Origin: Hymenopus coronatus
Taxonomy: Eukaryota > Arthropoda > Insecta > Mantodea > Hymenopodidae
Assembly: GCA_030762935.1 (NCBI GenBank)
Contig: CM060888.1
Span: 115,269,468-115,333,467, forward strand
Direction of reading: 5' to 3'
Length of the DNA: 64,000 nt
Shown: piece after piece, positions 24,391 through 36,287 of the stretch
Numbering within the stretch: position 1 is the first letter of the stretch
How the letters are laid out: every line of letters begins with the position of its first letter
The notes under the pieces: model-generated
The model's input: the letters and a program-made list of their open reading frames with translations, nothing else
What the model was told of the DNA's origin: nothing
Databases searched by the model: none
Translations under genes and position numbers: made by a program

Positions 24391-25870
24391 CGTCACTTAA
24401 AAGATACCATTTTCAACAACAACAACAACAACAAATGTCATACAATGTTGGTTAAGACCACATATTGTACTTTAAAACTGCTTTCTTGTATAGAATAAAC
24501 AATATTTAAAATCGTCCGTTCCTATACATTTGGAAATAGAGAGGTAAATTTTAGCTCATAATTTAAGGAAAATTTTTACTTGGCACTGATGTTAAATATG
24601 ATAAGTTTAATGTTCTGGCACATTATTCTTCGGTGCAAATATATAAGAGTTTGCTGGTTTAATGTTTTCTCTGAATAGCTTTTTTTTTCTTAGTGAAATG
24701 CAGTTTCTGGCATAAATGACCCTATTCTTATGAAGTATTGAAGATATCTAAATTAAATATTAGGATGATAAACTAAACCTCTGTACATTTTTGGATATAT
24801 ATTAACATTATTAACAAGATGTTTGGTTATTTAAAAGCAATACTGATAAATTTTAATAAAAATGGTATAATCGAAAAAAATATTTTAATAAACAAATAAT
24901 TGGAGAGCTAACTTAAAAGACATCCATAGCCTATAAAATTTTCAATGTGATACATGAAAATCATGAATTCAGCAGATTAAACAGTGATGGGATATTGTTC
25001 TTTTTCACACTATACGTGTTTTGTGGCTTTTCTTTGGGCAGAACTGTCCCTGAAAGCAAACGCGCATCAACGGCTTCAATATTTATAAGACTATTAACTC
25101 GTTGTTTAGCAAGGAAACTGAATGTTAAAGTTGAGGAGTGCTTGAGTAACCAGTGATGAAAGACCACAATACCTCAAAGTAATGCCGCAGTGGGAACAGC
25201 TGTGCCAAAGCTGAAGGAATCACGAACTTCTGTGGCAGGATCCTGCGGTATGTTAGAGGGCGTCAAGTTCGCGGTCTCCAGGAGGTCAAGTAGGTGAAGC
25301 GTTTTATAACCATACAAATCACTCCATGTTGCATTTCTGCATCATGACTTCAGAGAACTGGAACATATTTACTCATGTTTTGTGGGAATGTTCACAAAGG
25401 AGAATATTATTTATGACAATGTATGCCTGCTCATTACTTTGTAAAGACTGGCAAATGCACTAATAACTGTAAAAAGTTAAAAGTTTCGAATCAAATTGTA
25501 AAATTGCTTATAGGACGGGCATGACGAATATAGTATATTGCAAAACAAGTGTGTATTATGGCAGAATCGAGGAAAAGTTTGAAAAGACGAAATGAAATTT
25601 AAGTCTGTGTTCAATTTACAAGATTCTGTAATACACTTAACACACGTGTTTCGCATAATATTTTTGGACGACGAGTATAAATATTAATTAAAATATAGTA
25701 ATAAATTGATTAAAATATAGTTGGATGCAAATAACTACTATGAGAAAGAAAGATATGGTAGTCGTTGTAATGTAAGCTTTTCATAGTTTTTTTTTAAACC
25801 AGGTTTGTCGGGTGGGGGACATTTTTATCAGTGGTGCCCTAATTAGAATCGATTTGGCAATTTTACTATA
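24391..25870. other. AT-rich sequence, no gene seen
   Basis: Contains a short (CAA)n run near 24415-24435. Frames at 24947-25167 on both strands have no support beyond length. Confidence 0.35.
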
Positions 25871-25879
25871 GAGAGAGTC

Positions 25880-25990
25880 ATGGTTGAGGACAGAGAAATA
25901 GAGGAAGCCTGGAGAGTGGAACGTTCTACATTTATTCCAGAGAAGTCTAAACAAAGGTATGAGTTGATGCACAATACACTGAAAAAAATC
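25880..25990 (+). pseudogene. Possible N-terminal fragment of a Crypton-like recombinase
   Basis: A frame opening at ATG 25880 reads EIEEAWRVERSTFIPEKSKQRYELMHNTLKK. The 'IPEKSKxRYExxYxxFxxW' pattern is one I associate with N-terminal SAM-like regions of tyrosine-recombinase (Crypton-type) proteins in animals. The expected core does not follow. AAAG|GTATGAG at 25956 would also make a plausible splice donor. The assignment rests on about 20 residues and is weak. Confidence 0.2.
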
Positions 25991-26179
25991 GTTAGGCAAC
26001 TATTTTACTTACCGCTCGTGTGTTTTTTGAGTCCATGTCAGTATTGCAATTTATTTTGTTTTTATAGTAACCAGGTTAGATGTGGGAATTTTAACTTACT
26101 TAATAACAACAATGTCGGAAAATATTGGAAATTAGTCACATCGTCCAAAAATTCTATATTGAATCGTGGAAGCCATTAA

Positions 26180-26736
26180 AATGAATGCGCTTATTTTCAA
26201 TTCAAAATGCAAAAATGTTGGGTCAGTGTGACTATTGGTAAATGATAGTATTTCGGGTGGAAGAAGATAATTCTATTAAATGAAAAATTATTTCGTTTAA
26301 TCTACATTTGCCAGACTAATAATATCACTTCTATTTTCATGACTATTTAATATTCAATTGGAAAAAAGTTAACCGTTCGAAAAACAGATTCATTTCTTGT
26401 TTAAAAATTGAGTGTTTGGTTTGAATTTACTATTTGAGATATGTGAATTATCTATTATAATGGTGGCATACATCTGTGAAGCAGTTGATTTTAAATTCTA
26501 TACCTATTTCGTAACTCATGCTAAGCATTATTAAGAATACATTTAAGATAAAAATATTCTAAATTTAGAAAGGGAAGAAGCTTTTCTTAAAGACGTAAGG
26601 ACTAATAACTAAAGCCTAAAATAGGCTTTAATAAAAGCTTAAAAGTTTCATAAGCTAATTCAATTCATTCATTGAAGTTCCGTCATGCCAAGTTAGCGTA
26701 TAAGACCCTTTAACGGCTGTTGCTTGTTTAATGGCA
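26180..26736. other. AT-rich sequence, no gene seen
   Basis: No recognised element. Confidence 0.4.
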
Positions 26737-26860
26737 TTTTTACTTTGTCTATACGTACTATGTACAGAGTGTATAGAGAAGGTATTGCACTCCACCCAAA
26801 AATTCAATACCGAAATTTCACCGGAAATATATGTTTTAGTGTCCTCTTCATCTAAAAAAT

Positions 26861-27713
26861 TCTGATGTGTGCCATTCATATGGCTTTCTCTACATCTCTG
26901 CAACAAATTATACTTAAAAAGCTTATACTTCTATTTACTTCATGCTAATCAGAAAAAATTAGCAGAAATAGTCATATTACTTGCTCCCTTGTAAGTAGAA
27001 GCGAAATAAGGGAGTACCATAGCTTAAAGTGATAGTCAAAAGCTGGTTGCTATGTCACTGAAGTTTCTTTGTATGGACAGCAGTTGACAAACTCCTGTGT
27101 GAGAAAAGTGTAAGTTTTTCATAGAAGAAACCGAAACCAAAGAAAGTCTCAAAAACGACTAACTCCACGAAAAAAATGTATATAACATAAATTGTGTGTT
27201 TTAACGTGCTCTACATTTTTTGTGTAGTAAATTTTTGACAATCTCTTATGGTTTAGCAGTTATTCAAAATTCCGTAAAATTCATCCAGAATAAAGTAGTC
27301 TTCAGAGGCTATTCCCAGAAAATTCAAAATATACATTTTATATGATATTTTAATCAAAATCGTTAGAGATATTTTTGAGAAAATCGAAATTTTCGAAACA
27401 TTTTCCATGTAAAGGGTAGTTTGGGGTGGGGAGATTTTTCTCAAAACCCCGTGTCGCATCCCTGGAAGATACTAAATTTAAATACCAAGTTTGGTATTTT
27501 ACCGACTTTTCGTTTTTGAGTTATGTGTTCACGGACATACGGACACATTGACACACGAACACTCACACATACACGGACCTTTTTCTGAAAATCCGTTTTT
27601 TGGATATAGGGGACCCTAAAACATACATTTCCGGTGAAATCTTGGTATCGATTTTTTTGGTGGAGTGCAATACACTCTCTATACACTATGCACATAGTGC
27701 CTATAAAGAAAGT
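26861..27713 (-). repeat. T5H element, copy 12 (nested in copy 11)
   Basis: Complete unit of about 853 bp. It starts TCTGATGTGTGCCATTCAT and ends AAGAAAGT just before an A run. A runs flank it on both sides (26854-26859 and 27714-27719). The host A run is present in intact copies as CCAAAAAAAGCATTTTC, so the boundaries of the mobile unit can be read here directly. Confidence 0.9.
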
Positions 27714-27740
27714 AAAAAAGCATTTTCGGAAAAAGGTCCA

Positions 27741-27755
27741 TGTGTGTGTGCGCGC

Positions 27756-27810
<55 letters not shown>
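27741..27810 (+). repeat. (TG)n microsatellite, expanded T5H core
   Basis: Pure TG tract with a CGCGCGTGCG interruption, at the position of the GTGTGTGTCTGTG-type tract of other T5H copies. It is the longest example in the family here. Confidence 0.95.
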
Positions 27811-27812
<2 letters not shown>

Positions 27813-28701
27813 GACGATAACGAAAAGTCGGAACAATACCAAACTCGGTATTTAAGTTTAGTGTCTTCCAGGGATGCGACACGAAGATTTTGAGAAAAAT
27901 CCTCCCACCCCCAACTACCCTTTACATGGAACTTTTTTCGAAAATGTTGATTTTCTAAAAAATGACTCTAACGATTTTGATTAAACTTTCGTAAATTAAC
28001 GATATTTACGCGACAAATAAAATGTATATCTTGAATTTTCTGAGAATAGCCTCTGAAGACTACTTTATTCTGGATGAATTTTATGAATTTTTGCATAACT
28101 GTTAAACCGTAAGAGATGGAGAAAAACTTACAGCTCAAAAATGTAGAGCACCTTAAAACGCAGAATTTATCTTATATACATTTTTTTTCGTGGAGTTGAT
28201 CGTTTTTGACATACTCCTTGTTTTTGTTTTCAGCTATGAAAACGTACATTTCTCATATAGGAATTTTTCAACTCCTGTCCATACAAACAAAGAAACTTCA
28301 GCCACATAGCAACCAGCTTTTGATTATTAGTTTAGTGTATAGTACTCCCTTATTTCGCTTCTGCTTACAAGGAAGCAAGTAATAAGACGATTTGTGCTAA
28401 TTTTTTTCTCGATTAGCATGAAGAAAATAGAAGCATAAGCTTTTTAACAATAATTTGTTGCAGAGAGGTAGAGAAAGTCACGTGAATGGAACACATCAGA
28501 TTTTTAGTTCACGGTTTCACTATAGGTGCACTTGATGACGAGGGATCAACTCATCACCCATAGTTGACACCATAGAATGAAATCATGATTTGCGGGCATT
28601 AAATGGGATTTAATTTAGCCAAGGGATCATTAATGTCAGAGCAAGGGATTCTTTTACTTAAGGGGAATCGAAATTGGATTTTATAATTTTTTTCCATTTT
28701 T

Positions 28702-28836
28702 ACTTTCTCTATACGCACTATGTATATAGTGTATAGAGAAGGTATTGCACTCCACCCAAAAATTCGATACCGAGATTTCAACGGAAATATATGTTTTAGG
28801 GTCCCCTGTATCCATAAAAAGCATTTTCACAAAAAG

Positions 28837-28872
<36 letters not shown>

Positions 28873-29583
28873 GTGTGTCCATGAACACGATAAGTCAAAA
28901 ACGAAAAGTCGGTAAAGCACCAAACTTGGTATTTAAGTTTAGTATCTTCCAGGGATGCGACACTAAGATTTTGAGAAAAATCCCCCCACCCCAAACTAGC
29001 CCTTACATGGAACTTTTTTAAAAATTTTTGATTTTCTTAAAAATGGCTCGAAGGATTTTGATTAAAATTTCGTATATTAAAGATATTTGCCTGACAAATA
29101 AAATGTATATCTTGAATTTTCTGGGAATGGCCTCTGAAGACTACTTTATTCTGGATGAATTTTACGGAATTTTGAATAAGTGCTAAACCGTAAGAGATGG
29201 ACAAAAGCTTACAACACGAAAAGTGTAGAGCACGTTAAAGCACACAATTTATATTATATACACTTTTTTTCGTGGACTTCATCGTTTTTGAGACATTCCT
29301 TGTTTATGGTTTCTGCTTTGAAAAACATATACTTTTCTCATGCAGGCATTTGTCAACTCCTATCCATACAAACAAAGGAACTTCAGTCGCAGAGCAACCA
29401 GCTTTTGACTATTACTTTAACCTATGATAGTCCCTTATTTCGCTCCTACTTACAATGGAGCAAGCAATAAGACTATTTATGCTAATTTTTTCTGATTAGC
29501 ATAAGGTAAATAGAAGTATAAGCTTTTTAAGAATAATTTGTTGCAGGGATATAGAGAAAGTCATGTGAATGGTACACATCAGA
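28702..29583 (+). repeat. T5H element, copy 13
   Basis: Full-length (about 882 bp). Palindrome at 28705-28740 (TCTCTATACGCACTATGTATATAGTGTATAGAGA with an offset centre). It ends CATCAGA + TTTTT. Confidence 0.9.
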
Positions 29584-29589
29584 TTTTTA

Positions 29590-30858
29590 CATTTCACTTG
29601 TATATGAATATGTTCAATCTCCCGCTCATTTTGGTATAGCTTTCATAAAGGTTCGCTAATTGTAAATTGTTTAAAATTGTTATTGAAGATAATCCTGGTA
29701 GTAGGTTTTTAGAATAAATCGATACATTCACTAGGTAAAACATCAGTAAATTTATAAATATTAGTGTTACGAAAGAGATAATGTTTTATTTTGATGAGAA
29801 AGTTTTACTTTAGCTATTGGCAGCATTGGAATCCCGTTCATATTTCCTTCAGTGAGAGTATTGAAGTTCTGCAAAGTTGTTTTTGAAAAGCTAGGTTACA
29901 TTATATTTGATAGCAATTTCTGAAGAAGTAAAATTCTCTATACAAATGCCCCACTATCTCAGAACGACACTAAGGGCTGAAATTTTTACCACACTATTGC
30001 ACCTAATTAGGCTTTATTTTAACAAAATATTTTTAAGTATATGGGTTAACCATTTTTTTAAAATTTAAAAATCATTATTTTTTCACTAAATTTTTAAGAG
30101 GTTTATTAAAAAAAATAATATATTTCCTTCTAATGAACAGAAGTATTCTATTTTTCATCAATCAATAACCTTGAAAATATAACTCATTATTTTAAATAGT
30201 TTATGAGGCATGGAGAGTCGAAATTCCCTATCTTGCCAATGTTAAAGTTTAAGCTATTTAAGATAATGAGACAATTAACATTTTCAGGGTATATTCAGCT
30301 ATACCTTTACTGTTGATGGATGAAAATTAAAGTACTTATGTTGATTAGAAGGGAAGGTATTTTTTTTAATAAAGCTCTTAAAATTGTATTGAAAACGAAG
30401 CTTTTTAAATTAAACATACTTATCGATACACATAAAAGTTTTTTCTTAAAATAAAGCCTATTTAGATGAATATGTGCGGTAAAAATTTCAGCTCTTAATG
30501 TCAATTAGTTTATGAGATAATGTGGTATTTGTATAGACCTCTTCAGAAACTGCTTTCAAAACATAATTTCGCAGTATTGAGAAACTCTCACATGAAGGAA
30601 ATATGAACAGATCCCAATGCTGTGAACAGCTAAAGTAAAAGTTTTCGATCAAAATAAAAAAATATCTCTTCTCTAACACTAATATTTACAAACCTATTGA
30701 TATTTTACCAAGGGAGTGCAATAGAATGTTCTACAAAAATTACTACGCAGGATTATTTTCAACAATCTTTTTAAACTGTTTGCAATTAGCATACCTCTAT
30801 GAAAGTTATACGAAAATGAGCGGTAGATTTGAAATATCCACATTCAATTAAAACATGA
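29590..30858. repeat. Long imperfect inverted repeat, arms about 0.6 kb
   Basis: The left arm (about 29590-30209) and the reverse complement of the right arm (about 30246-30858) align along their whole length with scattered mismatches and small indels. Matched landmarks include CCGCTCATTTT (29621 / 30815), AAATATTAGTGTTA (29756 / 30685), CATATTTCCTTC (29840 / 30600), TATACAAATGCC versus TATACAAATACC (29939 / 30532), GCTGAAATTTTTACC (29974 / 30490), TTTATTAAAAAAAATA (30103 / 30368) and the centre (TTTTAAATAGTTTATGAG against its diverged complement). The loop is only about 35 bases. A transcript would fold into a very long hairpin. The arms contain stops in all frames and no known domain. The left edge abuts the T run ending T5H copy 13. 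Confidence 0.85.
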
Positions 30859-31369
30859 AAATGGAAAAAAAAATAAATAAAAAGAAATCCATTTTGACTT
30901 CCCGTAAGTATAAACATTACACGGCATCGACGGCTTTACTTCCCTTCTGGAGGAAGTCATGCTAAGGTTTTGTACGTCCGAGGAAATAAAGAAAAAGAGA
31001 AAGAAGGAAGAAATAAATACTATACTCCGCGAGTTTTGATCCCACAACATTGCATATTAGAGTCTGCTACACCACGGAGGGTGACAATTTAACAGTAATA
31101 TTAAGTTTAAGATAGAAATATGGCCAAGTACTGAGTTCTTCATTCCAGTTAATTTAATGATTGATGGCTAATATGCTCAGCATATTAAAGTGTTTCTAAT
31201 GGGAACATGTCTGATCAAGATTTTGCTATTATTTTATGTTATTAAATATATGTAATGCTTACTTTTACTGCTCACATCACTACAGATAGTAAAGGATAAC
31301 AGGTAGACAACGGAAGAACACATTCCACACTGCGAACTATGCAGGTCTATTATGTCTATCCCCAGAAAA
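30859..31369. other. Unclassified sequence
   Basis: Contains a purine-rich run (30858-30885 and 30988-31010). A stretch 31025-31085 has tRNA-like words (GAGTTTTGATCCCACAACATTGC) that could be a degraded SINE head on the minus strand, too weak to call. Confidence 0.3.
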
Positions 31370-31805
31370 ATGTGATGAGGCTAAGGGACCTTAGTAGGCC
31401 ACAGACCGCAGGCAGACAAGACAGCAGAGACGCGCGAAAGTCCCTAACGTTTCCAAACCCGATAACCCGTTCCACTACCGGACCGCCAACGAGGGCATGC
31501 AAGAGACCCACCGATCTGACAGCCACCTAGTGTCCACGGAGAGTATCTTTCCAATGTGTATCTGTTCGAACTGTGATACACCACGAACCTGAAAGCACAC
31601 CTGAAAGATGAGAGGGAAACGGAATCAAGAGAAAAATAATATATTCGCTCGATACTGCCACAGGTGGTGGTCATTGATGATACATGAAATGAAATGATAT
31701 GATAAAGCGGGAAAAGAAACTTGAAAAGGATACTTTGCGGTCCTAGCGGGATTGAAACCTGGATGCGTTGGTGGCTAAGCTAATTTGGTTATCCCAGTCT
31801 ATGAG
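31370..31805 (-). repeat. Dispersed repeat R3, copy 1 (SINE-like head)
   Basis: On the minus strand it begins with a tRNA-like head (GCTTAGCCACCAACGC, then B-box-like GGTTTCAATCCCGC near 31753), followed by a long body. The 3' part (31385-31560) is shared with 41500-41670: common blocks GTGGACACTAG, GCTGTCAG, CGCGCGTCTCTG, GTCTGC. Confidence 0.55.
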
Positions 31806-32340
31806 TTTGCACGGTATGCAGATAGCTTGATGAGAATCCGAATACTCAATAAATTGCTTCATTTGAAACCTTAGCAAGGTAGGTTTTCCTAAACTCATCA
31901 TTGAACTAATCTTAGAAATTAACGGATATTTTTGACCGTTTTACTTTGAGAGAATACAATCTCAAAGCTCAACTACGTGTTGACAACACATAGCTATGTA
32001 GCGGAAAAGTGCGTAAGAAATAATACCTTAACTTGTTAGCATGATACCCTTCAAATCAAATTGGATTCAATTCCAGGGTATGAGTGGGAATTTTTTTAGA
32101 CAGCATCATTTTCCTTTTCCCCTGGATCTAAAAGTGTAAATTAAGGTATGAATGTGCGTGTATTTAATGTAATTACCTGAGTAAAACAAGTGAACATCAC
32201 TGATCAGCAATTAATTATGTTAAAGATAAAAACCACATATATGACCTGAATGTTAAAGACAGCATACACATGGGTCAAAAAAGAAGTATGTATATCTCGC
32301 TATGAAATTATGATGTTATTAATTTATAACTGATGTATCC
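31806..32340. other. AT-rich sequence, no gene seen
   Basis: No recognised element. Confidence 0.4.
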
Positions 32341-32549
32341 CTGACACTCTCCCTGAATAGACGGCCTGGGTTCAATCCCAAGCGACCGTATGTGAGATTT
32401 GAGGTGGACAAAGCGGCGCAGGGGCGGGTTTCTCCGGGTTCTCCGCCATTACATTCCACCGGGGCTCCATCTTCATGTATCATTAGTGTCATCGTCTGCG
32501 GTACCAGAGCAGTAAAAGCGGGTGTTAAATACTACAAAAAAAAAAAAAA
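32341..32549 (+). repeat. tRNA-derived SINE, family C, 5'-truncated
   Basis: The B-box-like GGGTTCAATCCCAAGCGACC near 32368 is followed by a body shared with 40848-41083 and 41173-41365 (GTGAGATTTG, GGGCGGGTTT, CATTCCACCGG, GTTAAATACTAC). It ends in a poly(A) tail at 32535-32549. The A-box part of the head is missing. Confidence 0.8.
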
Positions 32550-33333
32550 TCGTTCCCTGAAGTAGAAACGTTACAATTTAAAATAAAATTAGGATAAATA
32601 CGCTTCTCCATTTCCAGGTAAAGTCAGTAACTTAGCTTGTGGTATTGTGTTATTTATTACAGAGTTTTAAAATCATCTCTTTATAATTTATTTCAGACGA
32701 GTATTGCTCTAGTACGAAATGTATACGTTCTTAGATTATTTCCGTCATACTGTTAAAGCCTATTAGTTTTTGAAGTCAAAATTAAGAAATAACGAATGTT
32801 TAAAATTCAAGCTTATTTAGAGCGAAATAATGTGTTTAATGGACTTCTTTGCTTTCTGAATATCTAGCAACCAACTTAAAACTTTAATGTTGAGTAACTA
32901 AAGAACATTATAGCCCGAAGATGATGAAATTGCTCGAGTTTTATGAGGTCTTTTACTGTAGCAACCCAGAAGGTTTCCCAGCATGAAAATCATCTGTAGG
33001 TTTAACATCTCTTGTATTACCAGCCGTCGCGTGGGAAGCAGTTTTTGCCCTCAAGTTCTGTACTGGATGCACGCGTTCTATCGCTTTATTGCTATCCATA
33101 AGTCATCTGTCATTATGTATATCGGCAAGCAGGCAGGAGGTATTAGTTCAATGTGTATACTTTTGAGGGCGGAAACTTAGGTATACACTTGAGTAATAGT
33201 AAGCAATAATTTAAATATTCAGCATATAATGACCATATTGTTCAGCACAGTATCGTCCATTTTGTAGAGCAGGTTTCATTCTGTAATGGATGACTTTCTG
33301 TTTTTCGGAGCAGAAATCATATATAATGCCCCT
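32550..33333. other. AT-rich sequence, no gene seen
   Basis: A 65-codon frame at 32983-33180 lacks homology, and nothing around it suggests an exon. Confidence 0.35.
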
Positions 33334-33337
33334 TTTT

Positions 33338-33790
33338 ACTTTCTAAGTTAAGTAGTAGTAGCTAAAAAGGCAATTGCATTCACCCAAACATTCTTTATGG
33401 AAGTTTCACTGGGAATATATGTTTTGAAATAAAAATAAAATATAACCAAATAAAAATAATTCATTAAGAACATGTTTGCGTATGCGTGTGTGTATGAGTA
33501 TGTGTGTGAATATGTGTGTTTGTGTGAACTGAATAAATAAAGAACGAGAACTTTGATAAATATAAAAATTGGTGCTTAAGTTCAAAGATGTCACAAAGAT
33601 TTTCAAGAATATCCCCAATTCAATCATGGAAAATTTATCCAAATGTTCGATTTTCTCAAAAATTACCATTAACTATATTTATTAAAATATAAGCTGGTTA
33701 AGATATGTATATCTAAATAAAGCTAAATTTTCTGAAAATAGTTTATAAATTCCACTCATTCAGAGGGGACTATGTAGACTCGGGTATACA
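33338..33790 (+). repeat. T5H element, copy 14 (diverged, 3' part missing)
   Basis: Head ACTTTCTAAGTTAAGTAG with a destroyed palindrome, GT-rich tract at 33478-33525, then the middle blocks. It ends near 33790. Confidence 0.7.
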
Positions 33791-34473
33791 AAATTTGGGT
33801 GAATAATATGATGCCTTTCTTCAATACTTTCTTAACAACTCTGCTGTATAGTTTCCTTTCGACATTCGCTACGGTGACTATTACTACTCGCTACTAATTC
33901 CCCGTCAAAACTCAAGTCAACTGCTGTTCGTATGCATTCCCAGTTGAAAATAAACTCTGAAGGTTTTCCTTCCCCCTTTTATACTTGTCGATCACGCGGA
34001 AGGAAATTTCCAGAAGCAATCGCATGTGCAAACCGCCGTAGGTGTCACAAACCTATTCAATGTCCGGCATCGACGTCAAAGAGGCACCCGACAACACACG
34101 TGTCCTCTTACACAGATGTAACAATCACAGCTTTTATGTCAAAAGAACTTGCCGTTGGCGCACGTGTTCATAACGCAGGTGTAACAATGGATGACATAGC
34201 AAGCCTACACACTCGTTCGGCGGTATAGTCATAATATGTTTAATGGTAATGCAGTTATATCTAATGGTATCTAAACTGCTAAGAATTTGAACTGTAGTGA
34301 ACTCTTTTCTTGAAAAAATTGTATTTGTCCCAAGACTCTGATATCGTAATGTGAACAAAAATTCATGTTTGAAGACCTCTAGACCTCATTAACTCATATT
34401 AAAGTTTTAAGACACAGATTTTCACGTAAATCATCACAATCCAAACAAGCTTTATGTGGGAGAATTTCAGTTA
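33791..34473. other. Sequence without recognised element
   Basis: 33932-34228 is a 98-codon open frame, richer in G+C than its surroundings, with several Cys/His residues in the first half. I see no domain, and codon use is not distinctive. It could be an old exon or chance. Confidence 0.25.
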
Positions 34474-34478
34474 TTTTT

Positions 34479-35355
34479 ACTTTCTCTATACGCACTATGT
34501 ACATAGTGTATAGAGAATGTATTGCACTCAACCCAAAAATTCGATACCGAGATTTCACCGGAAATATATGTTTTAGGGTCCCCAATATCCCAAAAAAGCA
34601 TTTTCACAAAAAGGTCCGCGCGTGTGTGTGTGTATGTGTGTGTGTGTGTGTGTGTGTGTCCGTGGTCTGTGAACACGACAACTCAAAAACTTAAAAGACG
34701 GTAAAATACCAAACCTGGTATTTAAGTTTAGTAGTATCTTCCAGGGATGCGACACGAAGATTTTGAGAAAAATCCCCCACCCCAAACTACCCTTTACATG
34801 GAACTTTTTTCGAAAATTTTGATTTTCTAAAAAATGGCTCTAACGATTTTGATTAAAATTTCGTATATCAAAGATATTTACCTGACAAATAAAATGTATA
34901 TCTTGAATTTTCTGGGAATAGCCTCTGAAGACTACTTTATTCTGGATGAATTTTGCATAACTACTAAACCGTAAGAGATGGATAAAAACTTAACACACAA
35001 AAAATGTAGAGCACGTTAAAACACATAATTTATGTTATATACATTTTTTTCGTGGAGTTGATCGTTTTTGAGATATTCCTTTTTCTTGGTTTCAGCTTTG
35101 AAAAACATACTTTTCTCATACAGGAATTTGTCAACTCCTGTCCATACAAAGGAACATCAGTCACATAGCAACCAGCTTTTGGCTTTCAATTTAACTTATG
35201 GTACTCCCTTATTTCGCTTCTACTTACAATAAAGCAAGAAATAGGACTATTTCTGCTAACTGTATCGATTAGCATGAAATAAATAAAAGATAAGCTTATT
35301 AACAATAATTTGTTACAGAGATATAGAGAAAGTCATGTGAATGGAACACATCAGA
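34479..35355 (+). repeat. T5H element, copy 15
   Basis: Full-length (877 bp). Clean palindrome at 34482-34516 (TTCTCTATACGCACTATGT / ACATAGTGTATAGAGAA). GT tract 34619-34660. Ends CATCAGA at 35355. Confidence 0.9.
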
Positions 35356-35360
35356 TTTTT

Positions 35361-36136
35361 ACTTTATCTAGCCCCATATGTACAATCTACATAGGGATAG
35401 AGAAGTATTGTATTCCACCCAAAAATTCGATACCGAAATTTCACCGGAAATATGTTTTAGGACCCCCTGTATCCAAAAAAAGAATTTTCGGAAAAAGGTC
35501 CGTGTATGTGTGTCTGTGAACACGATAACTCAAAAACGAAAAGTAGCTAAAATACCAAACTTGGTATTTAAGTTTAGTATCTTCCAGGGATGCGACACGA
35601 AGATTTTGAGAATATTCCCCCACCCCAAACTACACTTTACATGGAACTTTTTTCGAAAAGTTTGATTTTCTTAAAAATGGCTCTAACGATTTTGATTAAA
35701 ATATCATATATTAAAGATATTTACCTAAAAAATATAATGTATATCTTGAATTGTCTGGGAATAGCTTCTAAAGACCTGTTTATTCTGGATGAATTTTGCT
35801 TAATTTGGCATAACTATTAAACCGTAAGAGATAGAAAAAAAACTTACTATACAAAACATGCAGGCCTTGTTAAAATACACAAGTTATGTTATATACATTT
35901 TTCTCGTGGAGATTACCGTTTTCAAGGTATTCATTGTTATTAATTTCAGTTGTGAAGTACTTATACTTTTCTCAGACGGGAGTGTCCGTTTTTCTTTTGT
36001 TCTACTTCTGACCAAGAAAAGAAGCGATTTGTAATGACAATCGCATAACGACAGCTTTTAAACATTTGACTATTGATTTAGCCTAGTGTATTCCCTTATT
36101 TTCTTCCTACTTGTCATGTGAGTGTAACACATCAGA
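35361..36136 (+). repeat. T5H element, copy 16 (head-to-tail with copy 15)
   Basis: It starts ACTTTATCTA directly after one five-T run (35356-35360) that also closes copy 15. The palindrome has decayed. A deletion removes the block before the terminal hairpin (36110-36120). Confidence 0.85.
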
Positions 36137-36287
36137 TTTTTTATTTTATCACACATGAAAAGTAATTATGTTAATTATCATGTAGCGTTTCTGATATTGG
36201 CAGGACGTATACAACTTGCATTTTAAGTTTTCTATAAATAGTCAATTAAATTTTCTTTATTGTCATCTAATTTTACTTAACTCGGAA

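Larger units (their letters stand above)
26742..28500 (+). repeat. T5H element, copy 11 (split by copy 12)
   Basis: The head and first block occupy 26742-26859, stopping in an A run. The same element resumes at 27714 with the remainder of that A run followed by AGCATTTTCGG, and continues to CATCAGA at 28500. The interrupting sequence is a complete T5H copy on the opposite strand. Confidence 0.9.

Noticed and set aside
26861..27713. T5H as a canonical Helitron (5' TC, 3' CTRR, inserted between A and T)
   Set aside because: The 5' TC and 3' hairpin fit, but the terminus GAAAGT + A run lacks CTRR, and the 3' flank is A rather than T. I keep only the looser Helentron-like hypothesis.
27441..27893. 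Overlapping frames on both strands with poly(His-Thr) or poly(Cys-Val) tracts
   Set aside because: They are the TG microsatellite in T5H copies 11 and 12; other T5H copies lack these frames or break them.
26742..28500. Copies 11 and 12 as arms of one long fold-back element
   Set aside because: The split of copy 11 at its internal A run, with exact resumption after copy 12, shows insertion of one complete copy into another.
33932..34228. 98-codon open frame as a gene
   Set aside because: No domain, no splice signals I trust, and no neighbouring exons; kept only as a note.
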